A stretch of DNA of 64,000 nucleotides from Polynucleobacter sp. MWH-UH23A (GCF_040409805.1 NZ_CP099572.1:1612001-1676000), one strand, 5' to 3'. Positions 1 to 9,141 are shown, counted from the stretch's first letter. Numbers and translations are program-made. The notes: generated from the letters alone by a model not told the origin.

Positions 1-230
1 GAGAAAACTTCTCCCCACAATCCGCTGGCAGCAGGTAATGCCTCAACGCGATTTAGCAAAATAAACTTCTGAAGTCTTGCCAAATTAAAGTAGGCATAGA
101 TAAGAGGTACCGATAAAATAGCTAAGCCAGCTACAAAAGCAGAGTATTGCCCCCAAAAGCCACTAGCAAGCCATGCGAATAGAATCGCAACCGCCAAAAT
201 AGTGAGGTATCGGGTAATTACAGCCAACAT
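1..230 (-). CDS. phoR: Phosphate regulon sensor histidine kinase PhoR (N-terminal part, cut by window edge)
   Basis: Only the first 76 codons are present; the gene continues beyond base 1. The ATG at 230 follows an in-frame stop (TAA), so the start is secure. The fragment has two hydrophobic segments (about residues 5-22 and 30-45), then a stretch ending LPAASGLWGEVF, which matches the membrane anchor and early cytoplasmic part of PhoR. It lies 26 bp downstream of phoB on the same strand, the usual phoB-phoR order. PhoR phosphorylates PhoB under phosphate limitation. The kinase domain is outside the window, so the call rests on the anchor and context. Confidence 0.85.
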   Translation of the reverse strand, partial: MLAVITRYLTILAVAILFAWLASGFWGQYSAFVAGLAILSVPLIYAYFNLARLQKFILLNRVEALPAASGLWGEVF

Positions 231-256
231 GCCATCATCTTAGAGCATGGGGAGAT

Positions 257-979
257 TTATTGGGAAAGTGGTGTTTTAGTAATGCGGTATCCACTACCCC
301 GAACGGTTTCAATAAACTGATCGCAATTAAATGGGGCAAGGGCTGCTCTGAGTCGTTTTACATGAACGTCTACCGTCCGCTCCTCAATATATGCCTCGTT
401 ACCCCATACATGATCAAGCAAATTGGCTCTTGAGTGCACCCGCTCTGGGTTAGCCATCAGGAAATTCAGGAGCCGAAATTCGGTAGGGCCTAAAGCTAAA
501 TTTTTAATATCCTGATTGGGCCAGTGAATAGCAATTCGATGCGTAATGGCATCAAGACTCATAGGGCCCACGACTAACGGCCCCTCTTCTGAGGCCACTG
601 AATATCTTCTTAAAAGCGCTTTTACTCTAGCAATTAACTCTTTAGGTGAAAAAGGCTTTGTTACATAATCATCGGCACCAGCGTCTAAACCAGTCACCTT
701 ATCCACTTCCTCGCCCTTGGCTGTTAACATCAAAATTGGAATGTCCTTGTACTTTTCATTTGCACGCAAATCTTTAGCAAATTGAACGCCAGACTTCCCA
801 GGCAACATCCAATCAAGCACGATCAGATCAGGTGCTTGAGTATTCAGCATGGACAGCGCTTCATCTGACTGCATTGCTCTTCTTACAGCATAACCAGCAT
901 GCGTCAGATTCACCGCAATTAACTCGGCAATAGATGGCTCATCTTCCACAATGAGTATTTGCTGGGACGACTGAGTCAT
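257..979 (-). CDS. phoB: Phosphate regulon response regulator PhoB
   Basis: A 240-residue OmpR/PhoB-family transcription factor. The receiver domain (about 7-125) has the acidic pair E12/D13, phosphoacceptor D56 in VLDWMLPG and the conserved Lys in YVTKPFSP. The C-terminal winged helix (about 140-236) includes RTVDVHVKRLRAAL and the wing ending RGSGYRI. When phosphorylated by PhoR it activates genes with Pho boxes, such as the one upstream of pstS here. It is 5 bp downstream of phoU. Last-but-one gene of the pst-pho operon in this window. Confidence 0.97.
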   Translation of the reverse strand: MTQSSQQILIVEDEPSIAELIAVNLTHAGYAVRRAMQSDEALSMLNTQAPDLIVLDWMLPGKSGVQFAKDLRANEKYKDIPILMLTAKGEEVDKVTGLDAGADDYVTKPFSPKELIARVKALLRRYSVASEEGPLVVGPMSLDAITHRIAIHWPNQDIKNLALGPTEFRLLNFLMANPERVHSRANLLDHVWGNEAYIEERTVDVHVKRLRAALAPFNCDQFIETVRGSGYRITKTPLSQ

Positions 980-984
980 AAATC

Positions 985-1689
985 CTATTTACTTGCCTCG
1001 CGAATGAGATCTTCATGCGCCATGTGACGTACGTCCGATCCTTTAGCAACATAAATAACAAACTCAGCAATATTTTTGGCATGGTCACCAATTCGCTCAA
1101 TGGCTTTTGCGATTGTCATCATATCTAAACCGGTAGTAATTGTGTGGGGATCTTCCATCATATAAGTGATTAGTTTACGCACAAATGCACGGAACTCCTC
1201 ATCAATTTGACGATCCTCCTGAACTACCTCAGCAGCAGCGACTGTATCGAGTCGGGCAAAGGCATCCAAACTTCGCCTTAATAAAGATATTGCCATTTGA
1301 CCAGATAAACGAATTTCAGCTACATTGATTTTGCTATTCACACCCGACTCAATGAGTCGCTTCGTTCTTTTCGCTACCCGCTCCGCCTCATCGCCCGCCC
1401 TCTCCAGATTAGTGATAGCCTTTGAGACGGCCATGACTAAGCGTAGATCTCGTGCGGTTGGTTGCCGGCGAGCAATTAATTCTGTGCAAGCTAAATCAAT
1501 CTGAATTTCCAGGTCATTTACTAATTTTTCATTTTCGATGACGACATTGCATGTATCAAGATCCATTTGCGTAAATGCACGCATGGCAGTGGCAATTTGA
1601 GACTCCACCAAGCCGCCCATCTCCAACAAGCGACTAGATAGAGAATTTAGATCGGCATCAAATTGTGAGGATAAATGTTTATCTGGCAT
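985..1689 (-). CDS. phoU: Phosphate transport system regulator PhoU
   Basis: A 234-residue all-helical protein with two PhoU repeats. The repeats show the family signature in LERAGDEAERVAKRTK and IERIGDHAKNIAEFV, the E/DxxxD-type metal-binding motifs. PhoU links the Pst transporter to PhoR and keeps the kinase inactive when phosphate is plentiful. It lies 12 bp after pstB and 5 bp before phoB, in one operon. Length is normal for the family. Confidence 0.97.
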   Translation of the reverse strand: MPDKHLSSQFDADLNSLSSRLLEMGGLVESQIATAMRAFTQMDLDTCNVVIENEKLVNDLEIQIDLACTELIARRQPTARDLRLVMAVSKAITNLERAGDEAERVAKRTKRLIESGVNSKINVAEIRLSGQMAISLLRRSLDAFARLDTVAAAEVVQEDRQIDEEFRAFVRKLITYMMEDPHTITTGLDMMTIAKAIERIGDHAKNIAEFVIYVAKGSDVRHMAHEDLIREASK

Positions 1690-1701
1690 AGTCGTCTCCT
1701 G

Positions 1702-2547
1702 TTAACCAAATCGACCAGTAATATAGTCTTCGGTCTCTTTTCGTTTTGGCTTAATAAAGATTTCGTCTGTCTTACCGTATTCGATAAGACTTCCTAAATA
1801 CATATACGCTGTATAGTCTGATACCCGAGCCGCCTGCTGCATATTATGTGTAATGATAGCGATAGTGTAGTCATTTTTCAGTTCATGAATCAGCTCTTCT
1901 ACCTTACCAGTGGATATGGGATCTAAAGCTGAAGTTGGCTCATCTAACAGGATGACTGAAGGCTTTACAGCCACACCTCTGGCGATACATAAACGTTGCT
2001 GCTGGCCCCCTGATAAAGATAAGCCACTTTGATTGAGCTTATCTTTAACCTCACTCCATAGAGCCGCTTTATTTAATGCCCACTCAACTCGCTCATCCAT
2101 TTCAGAGCGAGATAGCTTTTCATAGAGGCGAACACCAAAAGCGATGTTTTCATAAATTGACATCGGGAATGGAGTTGGCTTTTGAAAGACCATACCGATC
2201 CTAGAGCGCAATAGATTTAAATCTAAACCTGGCTCAAGGATATTTTGACCATAGAAGTTAATTTCACCTTCTGCTCGCTGACCTGGATACAAGTCATACA
2301 TGCGGTTTAGCGTTCTTAGCAGAGTGGACTTACCACAACCAGATGGGCCAATAAATGCAGTTACCTTGCCTTGCTCAATGTCTAGATTGATCTTCTTTAA
2401 ACCCTGGAATGAGCCATAGAAGAAATTCAGATTCCTAACTTCAATCGCATTCACAGCATTATTTTGCGGCTCTTGACTACCCGTATTCATTAAACCCCCT
2501 TGACCATCCACCTGATTTAAGTCAAACATTGTTCTCATATCGCTCAT
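1702..2547 (-). CDS. pstB: Phosphate ABC transporter ATP-binding protein PstB
   Basis: ABC ATPase of the high-affinity phosphate importer. With residues numbered from the GTG at 2550, Walker [10 protein letters not shown] is at 68-76, the signature LSGGQQQR is at about 179, and Walker [13 protein letters not shown] follows. The start is ambiguous: GTG at 2550 is followed directly by ATG at 2547, and that ATG overlaps the pstA stop as TGATG, which favours the ATG and coupled translation. The N-terminal 35 residues before [11 protein letters not shown] are longer than in many PstB proteins, so a later start is possible. Confidence 0.96.
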   Translation of the reverse strand: MSDMRTMFDLNQVDGQGGLMNTGSQEPQNNAVNAIEVRNLNFFYGSFQGLKKINLDIEQGKVTAFIGPSGCGKSTLLRTLNRMYDLYPGQRAEGEINFYGQNILEPGLDLNLLRSRIGMVFQKPTPFPMSIYENIAFGVRLYEKLSRSEMDERVEWALNKAALWSEVKDKLNQSGLSLSGGQQQRLCIARGVAVKPSVILLDEPTSALDPISTGKVEELIHELKNDYTIAIITHNMQQAARVSDYTAYMYLGSLIEYGKTDEIFIKPKRKETEDYITGRFG

Positions 2548-3413
2548 CACGCCTTAACCTTGTCTCGAAACACTACGCGAGCCAAAATATTCAAACCAAG
2601 GACAGCAAACGTAATTAATAACGCACCGCCCCACGCCAAATTTACCCAGTTGTCATACGGGCTCATCGCAAACTGATATATCACTACTGGCAGGTTCGCC
2701 ATCGGTGCATTCATATTAGTTGAGAAAAATTGGTTATTTAGAGCTGTAAATAGAAGTGGTGCCGTTTCACCGCTGACACGAGCAAGCGCGAGCAAAATTC
2801 CTGTTATCACGCCGCTTTGCGCAGCACGCAAAGTGATCATGAATGCTACTTTCCACTTCGGCGCGCCCAAAGCATAGGCTGCTTCACGCAAACTTCCAGG
2901 AACTAGGCGCAGCATATTCTCTGTTGTTCTAACAACTACTGGTATGGCAATTAGCGCCAAGGCAATCGTTCCAGCCCATCCTGAAAAATGCTTTACCTGT
3001 GCTACGACAAAAGCATATACAAATAAACCAATCACAATTGAGGGTGCGGATAGCATGATGTCTGTAACAAATCGGGTTGTGGCTGCAACCTTGCCGCGAT
3101 CACCATATTCAGAAAGATAGACTCCAGCTAATACACCAATAGGGGTGCTAATTAGGGTGCAGCAGCCAATAATCATGAGGCTGCCAACAATCGCATTGGC
3201 TAATCCACCACCGTCAGACCCAGGGGCGGGCGTACTGTGCGTGAAAAGAGAAAAATCAATCGACGAGAATCCCTTTATCAACAAAACACTCAAAATCCAG
3301 AATAAGAAAATCATGCCCAGGCCCATAGCACTCATTGAGAGAGCTAAGCCAATCTTGTTTGCACGCTTACGACGGGCAAATACCGCAGGATTAATGTTGC
3401 TAGCCTTATTCAT
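2547..3413 (-). CDS. pstA: Phosphate ABC transporter permease PstA
   Basis: Inner-membrane permease with about six hydrophobic segments and the binding-protein-dependent transport (EAA) loop around [15 protein letters not shown]. It pairs with PstC to form the phosphate channel. The reading frame is open to 3455, but the ATG at 3413 forms an ATGA overlap with the pstC stop codon (3410-3412) and gives a normal N terminus, [17 protein letters not shown], so it is preferred. It overlaps pstB at its 3' end (TGATG). Confidence 0.95.
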   Translation of the reverse strand: MNKASNINPAVFARRKRANKIGLALSMSAMGLGMIFLFWILSVLLIKGFSSIDFSLFTHSTPAPGSDGGGLANAIVGSLMIIGCCTLISTPIGVLAGVYLSEYGDRGKVAATTRFVTDIMLSAPSIVIGLFVYAFVVAQVKHFSGWAGTIALALIAIPVVVRTTENMLRLVPGSLREAAYALGAPKWKVAFMITLRAAQSGVITGILLALARVSGETAPLLFTALNNQFFSTNMNAPMANLPVVIYQFAMSPYDNWVNLAWGGALLITFAVLGLNILARVVFRDKVKA

Positions 3414-4399
3414 GACTTCAGACCTTGCTTCTTTTCCATATTGTTCAGCATCCATTTAGCGCATGCCAAGACAATGAAAGTAATAATGAACAGTGCCAAG
3501 CCTAATGCAAAGAGTGAAGACAAATGATTGCCAGCCTCAGCTTCACCAAATTCATTGGCAAGGGTTGAGGCAATAGACGTGCCTGGGGCAAATAGTGAGG
3601 CAGATAGGCGTTGTGAATTTCCAATCACAAAGGTAACTGCCATGGTTTCACCAAGCGCCCGACCTAAACCCAGCATCACGCCGCCAATCACACCTGCTTT
3701 TGTATATGGCAAAACAACATTCTTAACCACTTCCCAAGTAGTGCAGCCTATGCCATAGGCAGATTCTTTTAGTACCGGCGGAACAATTTCAAATACATCT
3801 CGCATGACTGATGAGATAAAAGGCAGAATCATCATCGCCAAAATTAATCCGGCACACAACACTCCAATACCATTGAATGCACCTGAAAATAAAATGCCTA
3901 GCCCCGGTATTTTGCCAAGTGTTGCAGCCAAAGCAGGCTCAATATATTCAGCAAACAGTGGCGCAAATATGAACAAACCAAACATGCCATAAATAATGGA
4001 AGGGACGGCTGCCAAGAGTTCTACTGCTGTACCCAAAGGCCTGCGCAATGGACCAGGACATAGCTCAGTTAAAAAGACAGCGATCCCAAAACTGAGCGGC
4101 ACTGCAATCAAGAGCGCTATTAGAGAGGTAACGAGCGTTCCGTAGATAGCAATCAAGCCACCAAACTCACCATTAACAATATCCCATTCTTGGGTAAAGA
4201 AAAATCCTGGGCCAAAGGTATGCAAGGCAGGCCAAGCATTAATGATCAAAGAAATAATGATGCCTAACAAGGCGATCAAGACACTGCAAGCAAAAAATTG
4301 AGTGACCCGATGAAATAGAAAATCTTGGATCCTTTGGATCTTGGCGATTTTCAGCGCTTGTGGAGTTGGGGCAGAATGTTGCTGAGCGCTGTTGTTCAT
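3410..4399 (-). CDS. pstC: Phosphate ABC transporter permease PstC
   Basis: A 329-residue permease with at least six membrane segments and the EAA loop in [15 protein letters not shown]. It also carries [13 protein letters not shown], typical of PstC. It forms the transmembrane channel with PstA. The gene begins 79 bp after pstS; that gap holds a possible RNA hairpin (see 4415-4459), and it overlaps pstA by an ATGA junction. Confidence 0.96.
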   Translation of the reverse strand: MNNSAQQHSAPTPQALKIAKIQRIQDFLFHRVTQFFACSVLIALLGIIISLIINAWPALHTFGPGFFFTQEWDIVNGEFGGLIAIYGTLVTSLIALLIAVPLSFGIAVFLTELCPGPLRRPLGTAVELLAAVPSIIYGMFGLFIFAPLFAEYIEPALAATLGKIPGLGILFSGAFNGIGVLCAGLILAMMILPFISSVMRDVFEIVPPVLKESAYGIGCTTWEVVKNVVLPYTKAGVIGGVMLGLGRALGETMAVTFVIGNSQRLSASLFAPGTSIASTLANEFGEAEAGNHLSSLFALGLALFIITFIVLACAKWMLNNMEKKQGLKS

Positions 4400-4414
4400 T
4401 TTGATTGATGCTTT

Positions 4415-4459
4415 TTGATCGGGCGACCCTAGCTTGGTAGCGTCGCTCTATTTGATCAA
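4415..4459 (-). promoter_or_regulatory. Candidate mRNA hairpin between pstS and pstC
   Basis: On the minus strand TTGATC (4454-4459) can pair with GATCAA (4415-4420), and inside it GCGAC (4442-4446) with GTCGC (4423-4427). There is no T tract, so it is not a standard terminator. Such a structure could protect the pstS mRNA end and lower pstC expression, as periplasmic binding proteins are usually made in excess. This function is inferred only. Confidence 0.35.
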
Positions 4460-4478
4460 GTAAACAATAAAGTTGTAG

Positions 4479-5501
4479 TTACTTAACTGCGATTTTGGTG
4501 AATACATTCTTACGAATGAAATCAGTTGTCTTGTCTGGCATTGGCACGTAATCAAGATCCTCAGCCATTTTCTTGCCATCTTTGAAAGCAAAGTCGAAGA
4601 ACTTAATGACTTCTGCAACATTAGCTTTGTTCTCAGGGTTTTTATAGATCAAGATGAATGAGGCGCCTGTAATTGGCCAAGATTTAGCACCTGGAGCATT
4701 TGTAATGAAAGTACCCATGCCAGGAACAGCCGACCAATCTGTACTTGCCGCTGCGGCAGAGAATGTTAAATCATCCGGCGCCACGAATTGACCGTCTTTA
4801 TTCTTAAGAGAAATAAAGGTCATCTTATTTTTCTTGGCATAGGCGTACTCAACATAGCCAATCGCATTTTTAACGCGGGTCACGTTCGCGGCAACACCTT
4901 CATTACCTTTGCCACCTACTGTCGATGCTGCTGGCCACTTCACAGAAGCTCCGGAACCAACCGAATCTTTAAACAAAGAACTGGTTTTAGCTAAGTAGTC
5001 GGTAAAGATCGCTGTTGTACCAGATCCATCCGCGCGAACAACCACTGTAATCGGGCCCGATGGAATTTTGACTCCAGGGTTCATGATGGCGATACGCTTA
5101 TCACCCCAATCAGAAATCACACCTTGGAAAATGTCTGCAAGTGTTGGACCATCTAATTTGATTTCGCCCGGCTTAACACCCTCCACATTGATAACTGGAA
5201 CAACGCCACCAATAATGGCAGGGAACTGTACAAGGCCATCAGCCTCTAGATCGGAGAATTTGACTGGATTATCGGTAGCGCCAAAATCTACTGTCTTGGC
5301 TTTAATTTGCTTGATACCGCCAGATGAGCCAATCGATTGGTAATTTAAGTTTGAGCCAGTCTTAGCTTTATATGCTTCCGCCCATTTTGCATAAATTGGG
5401 TACGGGAAAGTAGCGCCTGCGCCTGTCATATCTGCCGCAAAAGCTACCGGAGCAAGTGAAATAGCGCCTATTACGAGGGCTTTTTTCAAGAAAGATTTCA
5501 T
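4479..5501 (-). CDS. pstS: Periplasmic phosphate-binding protein PstS
   Basis: A 340-residue solute-binding protein with a signal peptide (about residues 1-22, hydrophobic VIGAISLAPVAFA then cleavage near AFA/AD). The mature start TGAGATFPYPIYAKW is the classic PstS opening. Phosphate-contact motifs are recognisable in SIGSSGGIKQIKA and VVRADGSGTTAIF. It captures phosphate and hands it to PstCAB. It is the first gene of the operon, with AAGGA upstream of the ATG and a Pho box 58 bp before the start. Confidence 0.98.
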   Translation of the reverse strand: MKSFLKKALVIGAISLAPVAFAADMTGAGATFPYPIYAKWAEAYKAKTGSNLNYQSIGSSGGIKQIKAKTVDFGATDNPVKFSDLEADGLVQFPAIIGGVVPVINVEGVKPGEIKLDGPTLADIFQGVISDWGDKRIAIMNPGVKIPSGPITVVVRADGSGTTAIFTDYLAKTSSLFKDSVGSGASVKWPAASTVGGKGNEGVAANVTRVKNAIGYVEYAYAKKNKMTFISLKNKDGQFVAPDDLTFSAAAASTDWSAVPGMGTFITNAPGAKSWPITGASFILIYKNPENKANVAEVIKFFDFAFKDGKKMAEDLDYVPMPDKTTDFIRKNVFTKIAVK

Positions 5502-5542
5502 TAATCAGTCCTTAGAAATATGCGCATTAGCGCGATACCAGA

Positions 5543-5576
5543 ACGATAAATCCGCAATATGACAGTTTTATGACGG
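5543..5576 (-). promoter_or_regulatory. Pho box and -10 element of the pstS promoter
   Basis: On the minus strand 5559-5576 reads CCGTCATAAAACTGTCAT, two CTGTCA-type 7-mers separated by an A/T spacer, only one base off in the first repeat. It replaces a -35 box. Ten bases further, TATCGT (5543-5548) is a plausible -10 hexamer. PhoB-P binding here would activate pstSCAB-phoU-phoB-phoR. Confidence 0.85.
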
Positions 5577-5942
5577 TCTATACGGCCCTGAAAATAGGGC
5601 ATTTAACAATATCCCCCAAGGATTGTCATGCTCTTATGCGACGATGCTCATCACATTTATCTATTTTTTCAGGGGTAAATCACAAATAAGCAAATCCAAA
5701 CCAATCAAATGGTTTACCAAAAAACTTGGCAAAGAGGCAAAAAAGTTAAAAAATGCCTCAAAAAAAGAAGTTTGCTAGCATTCCAAAAGCTCGTTCAGAA
5801 AGCAAAGATACGGCTGGAAAATATGACAGCGTCAAGGCGATTTTTAAAAAATAAACCTTTTACAACTACATCTTTGTCGTACAAAATTTCATTAATCAAA
5901 GAAGTACAAACTTTACTTATTAAGTAAATCTATAAATTAATG
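5577..5942. other. AT-rich intergenic region between pstS and the Sel1 gene
   Basis: No firm gene. It holds a short hairpin at 5585-5600 (GCCCT/AGGGC) without a T tract, a GAGGCA/TGCCTC inverted pair around 5734-5759, a possible 33-codon ORF at 5753-5854, and a 17-bp inverted repeat at 5912-5928 (TTTACTTA-T-TAAGTAAA) just beyond the stop codon of the Sel1 gene. A longer 72-codon lysine-rich frame at 5709-5927 overlaps the small ORF and has no convincing ribosome-binding site. Confidence 0.5.
5753..5854 (+). CDS. Possible 33-residue basic small protein
   Basis: ATG at 5753, TAA at 5852. The product starts MPQKKKFASIPKARSES and ends KAIFKK; it is lysine-rich and looks more protein-like than the competing longer frame over the same DNA. 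There is no good Shine-Dalgarno (only AGAGGC about 17 bases upstream). It could be a real small protein, a gene remnant or chance. Confidence 0.25.
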   Translation: MPQKKKFASIPKARSESKDTAGKYDSVKAIFKK

Positions 5943-6620
5943 TCAGACGCACTTATAAAGTAGACGCAGATTCTGGATCTTTCCAAATTGATATTCTGCA
6001 GCCTGCATTTCATCATCGTAATTTTCTTTGTGAGTGTGAACAAAAATATGCAACACTCGCTTAGCCTGATCATGGCCCTGTAAGGCAGCTAATGATAAGA
6101 AATAAAATGCTTTCTTTAAATCTAATGGCACAAATTCACCTTTACCATAGAGCGAGCCCAAGGTGTACGCGCATTGACGACTCCCCTCTTCAGCGCCAAT
6201 AGTTAAGTATTTAATGCCTAATTCAACATTTCGTGGAACGCCTTGTTCCATACCTAAGCCCAGGGCATAGATATTGCCTAAATTACAAAACGCATCCTTT
6301 ACCTCTTCTTTGACCGCTTTTTGATAGTAATCGACAGCAATTTTGTAGCTTTGCGGAACCCTGCCAAGACCTCGTTCATGCATCAAACCCACATTAAATA
6401 AGGCATAACCATTACCAAGACTAGTATGGCCATTTTGCAACTCATAAAACTTTTCCATCTGCTCAGCATTCAGATTGCCATCAAAGGTCATCTTTGTTAA
6501 CAAAAAGAGTGCGTCATCGTTTTGATCGTTAACTGCTGAATCAAACAAAATATCAAAGGCAACATCGTACTTGCCTTTTTGCATATTCATTTGCGCTAAA
6601 TCTATTGCGCCGTAATTCAT
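5943..6620 (-). CDS. Sel1-repeat (TPR-like) protein
   Basis: A 225-residue cytoplasmic protein without signal peptide. Sel1-like repeats run from about residue 70 to 190: ALFNVGLMHERGLGR, AFCNLGNIYALGLG, CAYTLGSLYGKGE. These helical pairs usually scaffold protein-protein contacts. AAAAAAGG precedes the ATG. The N-terminal half resembles the small TPR-like protein at 9873-10220 (both have KxGxYxxAF and a GxLNxxQ segment), so the two may be paralogues. The specific partner is unknown. Confidence 0.75.
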   Translation of the reverse strand: MNYGAIDLAQMNMQKGKYDVAFDILFDSAVNDQNDDALFLLTKMTFDGNLNAEQMEKFYELQNGHTSLGNGYALFNVGLMHERGLGRVPQSYKIAVDYYQKAVKEEVKDAFCNLGNIYALGLGMEQGVPRNVELGIKYLTIGAEEGSRQCAYTLGSLYGKGEFVPLDLKKAFYFLSLAALQGHDQAKRVLHIFVHTHKENYDDEMQAAEYQFGKIQNLRLLYKCV

Positions 6621-6718
6621 AATTTTTACCTTTTTTGAATGCTTATTTATTAATTTACAAGACCTATTATATAAATATGACTATATATAGGATTAAATCT
6701 GATCACGAAATTGGTGCA

Positions 6719-7483
6719 CTAGCTCCAGGATACATCCTGATACCAATAATTGATTCGTCGATTTAAACGTGCATTTTGGATTGCTGAACGCGTACTGTAG
6801 AACTCATTTAAGTTCAATTTTGTTGGCTCATGTAGCTCGCACCCAACTCGAATGCGAGAAGCCTCGAGTGGACTTGGACGCAGACTTTTAATGACCAAAT
6901 CAAACTTTGCTGTTCTCGCAGTCAATCGCTCAAGGCTACTATTCTTCCAAATAGTTCCTATCTCCATTTCTGTAGAACCTAAACGCAGATCAAGCTGTAA
7001 GCCATGATCAGAGATATCGACAATATCCCCAATCATCTCCTTGCCTACAGTAAAGAAAATAAGTGCTTTAAAAGTACGATCTGGCGGTGCCTTTACTCTA
7101 AAGTCCTCTCGCCTCTGAATGAGTGTTACAGCTTTGGGTATATGACAAGTTAATGTTCCCGTTTCCGCTGACCTTAATCCTTCAATTAGAAATTGCAGCT
7201 TTCCACCATCAAGACCTGCAACAAAGTAGCATGACTCTCCCATATATGAACCTACGCCATTTTTAGGAGGTTCTTCTAATTTGAATTTGATACCTGCCTT
7301 GGGATCCAAACTCTGCACACTAACCGGGAACTTTTCCGAGGTTTTTACATTAAAGATTGCTGAAACTGGACCTGGGGATAACATCCTCTCCAAGTTTTTA
7401 AAAATAAAGCGTGGGTCTAGCACGTATTTAGGATCGATTTCACCAAGCTCCGGAGAGTATATTTCAAAGGTCATGCGGTCCAT
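6719..7483 (-). CDS. ycgR: YcgR-type PilZ c-di-GMP receptor (flagellar brake)
   Basis: A 254-residue protein with an N-terminal YcgR domain (about 15-115) and a C-terminal PilZ domain (about 120-235). The c-di-GMP motifs are visible: RREDFR (124-129, the RxxxR element) and DISDHG (156-161, the [D/N]xSxxG element). YcgR proteins slow the flagellar motor when c-di-GMP is high. It lies outside the main flagellar cluster but in a genome segment rich in flagellar genes. The C-terminal tail (RLNRRINYWYQ) is typical of betaproteobacterial YcgR. Confidence 0.85.
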   Translation of the reverse strand: MDRMTFEIYSPELGEIDPKYVLDPRFIFKNLERMLSPGPVSAIFNVKTSEKFPVSVQSLDPKAGIKFKLEEPPKNGVGSYMGESCYFVAGLDGGKLQFLIEGLRSAETGTLTCHIPKAVTLIQRREDFRVKAPPDRTFKALIFFTVGKEMIGDIVDISDHGLQLDLRLGSTEMEIGTIWKNSSLERLTARTAKFDLVIKSLRPSPLEASRIRVGCELHEPTKLNLNEFYSTRSAIQNARLNRRINYWYQDVSWS

Positions 7484-7534
7484 TTTACTGAATACTGAAG
7501 TATGATCGATGAGAGATCAGGAGTGAAATCAGCC

Positions 7535-7726
7535 GTGAAAAAGTTTGAGGTAATCTCAATTGAACCTAGTGATTTAGCCCATTTTTGGGTTGTCAGCTAC
7601 AAAATCGGTGATGGCGAGATAGAAAAAGAGGCAATTGAGGCAATTGACTCTAATGAGGCATATATAAAATTTCGCAACATGATGATCAAACAGTTCAAGA
7701 ATAGAAACAAGGGAAAAAGAAGTTAA
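7535..7726 (+). CDS. Small hypothetical protein
   Basis: Reads MKKFEVISIEPSDLAHFWVV and onwards from the GTG at 7535, which has GGAG about ten bases upstream; an earlier in-frame ATG at 7502 would add 11 residues but lacks a ribosome-binding site. The product is 63 residues, soluble, with a lysine-rich end (KQFKNRNKGKRS). No family is recognised. It is divergent from the YcgR gene and 42 bp upstream of the next plus-strand gene. Confidence 0.55.
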   Translation: MKKFEVISIEPSDLAHFWVVSYKIGDGEIEKEAIEAIDSNEAYIKFRNMMIKQFKNRNKGKRS

Positions 7727-7768
7727 AGAAAAGTACAATCAACCTGTGATTTCTATGGAGAATGAAGG

Positions 7769-8140
7769 ATGACACCCGCAGAATTTGAGAGGCATGCCGA
7801 TCTAATACGTAAAGCCAAGACTTTAAGTGCTGCAAGCGAGCATTATTTCAAAGCAGCGCGGGCGATTGAGATGGGCGAGTCCGAAGATGCCAGATATTTG
7901 CACATTAAAGTCGCAAAAGAATCACTTGAAGATGCTTTTCCGGAAATATTTCAAGCTCGACAACCAACACACAAATTTATGATCAAAGAAGAAAATGATC
8001 ATCGAGTTCTCAAAACAATTGGTTTAGTGACACTAATTTTGGGTATTCTATTTGCTTTTGTGAAGTTTGGGCCGACTGGCGACCTCACCAAAACATGGAC
8101 AGCTGACGACATTCCAAAAGCAACCGCCTATCCAAAATAA
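7769..8140 (+). CDS. Hypothetical protein with one C-terminal membrane segment
   Basis: A 123-residue protein. The first 70 residues are helical and charged, including a TPR-like stretch (KAKTLSAASEHYFKAARAIE). A single membrane segment lies at about residues 82-98 (TIGLVTLILGILFAFV), followed by a 25-residue tail. GGAG sits 8 bases before the ATG. No family recognised. It converges with the gene at 8142, the stops being only 1 bp apart. Confidence 0.65.
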   Translation: MTPAEFERHADLIRKAKTLSAASEHYFKAARAIEMGESEDARYLHIKVAKESLEDAFPEIFQARQPTHKFMIKEENDHRVLKTIGLVTLILGILFAFVKFGPTGDLTKTWTADDIPKATAYPK

Positions 8141-8141
8141 T

Positions 8142-8699
8142 CTAGGTCTCAGATGCAACTTGCGCTTCAGCAAACTTCATTTCTAGAGCCAGTCGCTTGA
8201 AACCAGGCTTATCTGAATAAGTCTTAGAAAGATAGTAAATTAATTCTCGATCAGTTTTGCCATACTGATGGTCCTTTAGCATTGTTCTTAATGCCCAAAT
8301 AATCTGTAGCGTATTTCGCTCATCTCTTAGTAAATTTGCTTTTTCTTCCGCACTTTCATCTAAAGCGTCAAGATCAACCCCTCGAGCAAACGCGGCAAGC
8401 CTTGGTGGCATCTCCCATTTGCGAACATTGCCAGCCCAAAATAAGAAGCGCTTGAAATCAACACGCATGTTTTGCGCAGAAAAATTCTGGATCCATGCAT
8501 GCTCCGTAAGCAAATCAAGCTTTATCCGAAATTCATCGTATCGACCATCAAAGTTTGTTCGTTCGAAATGAAGTTCACCTGCCGCATCACGCACCGGAAA
8601 TTTAATTTGCTTAGGATTGATTCCCTGAATCAGGGCTGCAGCCTGCCAAGTATATATATATGTCTTTGAGAACCAAAAATCCCAATCAATGTCCGCCAT
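8142..8699 (-). CDS. Hypothetical cytoplasmic protein
   Basis: A 185-residue soluble protein without signal peptide or membrane segments. The N terminus (WDFWFSKTYIYTWQAAALIQ) contains a segment of the kind seen in proteins where a W-x-x-x-x-AA-L-x-x-G-I-x-P motif opens the chain; the C-terminal half is charged and helical. No domain can be named. Function unknown. Confidence 0.6.
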   Translation of the reverse strand: MADIDWDFWFSKTYIYTWQAAALIQGINPKQIKFPVRDAAGELHFERTNFDGRYDEFRIKLDLLTEHAWIQNFSAQNMRVDFKRFLFWAGNVRKWEMPPRLAAFARGVDLDALDESAEEKANLLRDERNTLQIIWALRTMLKDHQYGKTDRELIYYLSKTYSDKPGFKRLALEMKFAEAQVASET

Positions 8700-8791
8700 G
8701 AGCTATCCTTAAGAATGTGCAATTCTGTATAGCTTACTATGGCTTGCATACATCTGTTAAATTAGAAACTTAATTCTTTTCCAAAATTAGA

Positions 8792-9136
8792 ATGATGATT
8801 AAAATCTTGCCACTTCTCGCAGCAGTCTTAACCTCTTTTCATGCCTATGCAGGTTTATCGGTCGCCGAATTTGAAAACAAAAACAAGACCCTCTCCACAA
8901 ACACTTATCTGTTAGGCCTGAGTTCAGGATTAAATGCCTCGAACAACCAACTTAGCGCAATTAATCAAGTGCCATTATTTTGCTATCCGCCTTATTTAAA
9001 TCTGACAGTAAATAATTACCGAGAAATTATTGTCCTGGGCATTAAAGATATACCCCCCAATAGCCCAACGAAACCCACTATTGATGAAGTCTTACTCAAG
9101 CAACTAATGAAGCTTTATCCCTGTGGCTATAACTGA
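8792..9136 (+). CDS. Small secreted protein, possibly Rap1a/Tai-like
   Basis: A 114-residue protein with a clear signal peptide (KILPLLAAVLTSFHAYA, cleavage near residue 20). The mature part is about 94 residues with only two cysteines: one in LFCYPPYL and one in the C-terminal KLYPCGYN. This cysteine pair, with a helix between and a terminal fPC-type motif, resembles the Rap1a/Tai fold used by type VI immunity proteins and many orphan secreted proteins. The match is by eye only and no effector gene is nearby. Confidence 0.55.
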   Translation: MMIKILPLLAAVLTSFHAYAGLSVAEFENKNKTLSTNTYLLGLSSGLNASNNQLSAINQVPLFCYPPYLNLTVNNYREIIVLGIKDIPPNSPTKPTIDEVLLKQLMKLYPCGYN

Positions 9137-9141
9137 GCCAA

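Noticed and set aside
5585..5600. Hairpin GCCCT/AGGGC as a terminator
   Set aside because: Only 5-bp stem and no T tract on either strand.
5709..5927. 72-residue lysine-rich plus-strand frame
   Set aside because: No ribosome-binding site, low complexity, and a more protein-like frame overlaps it.
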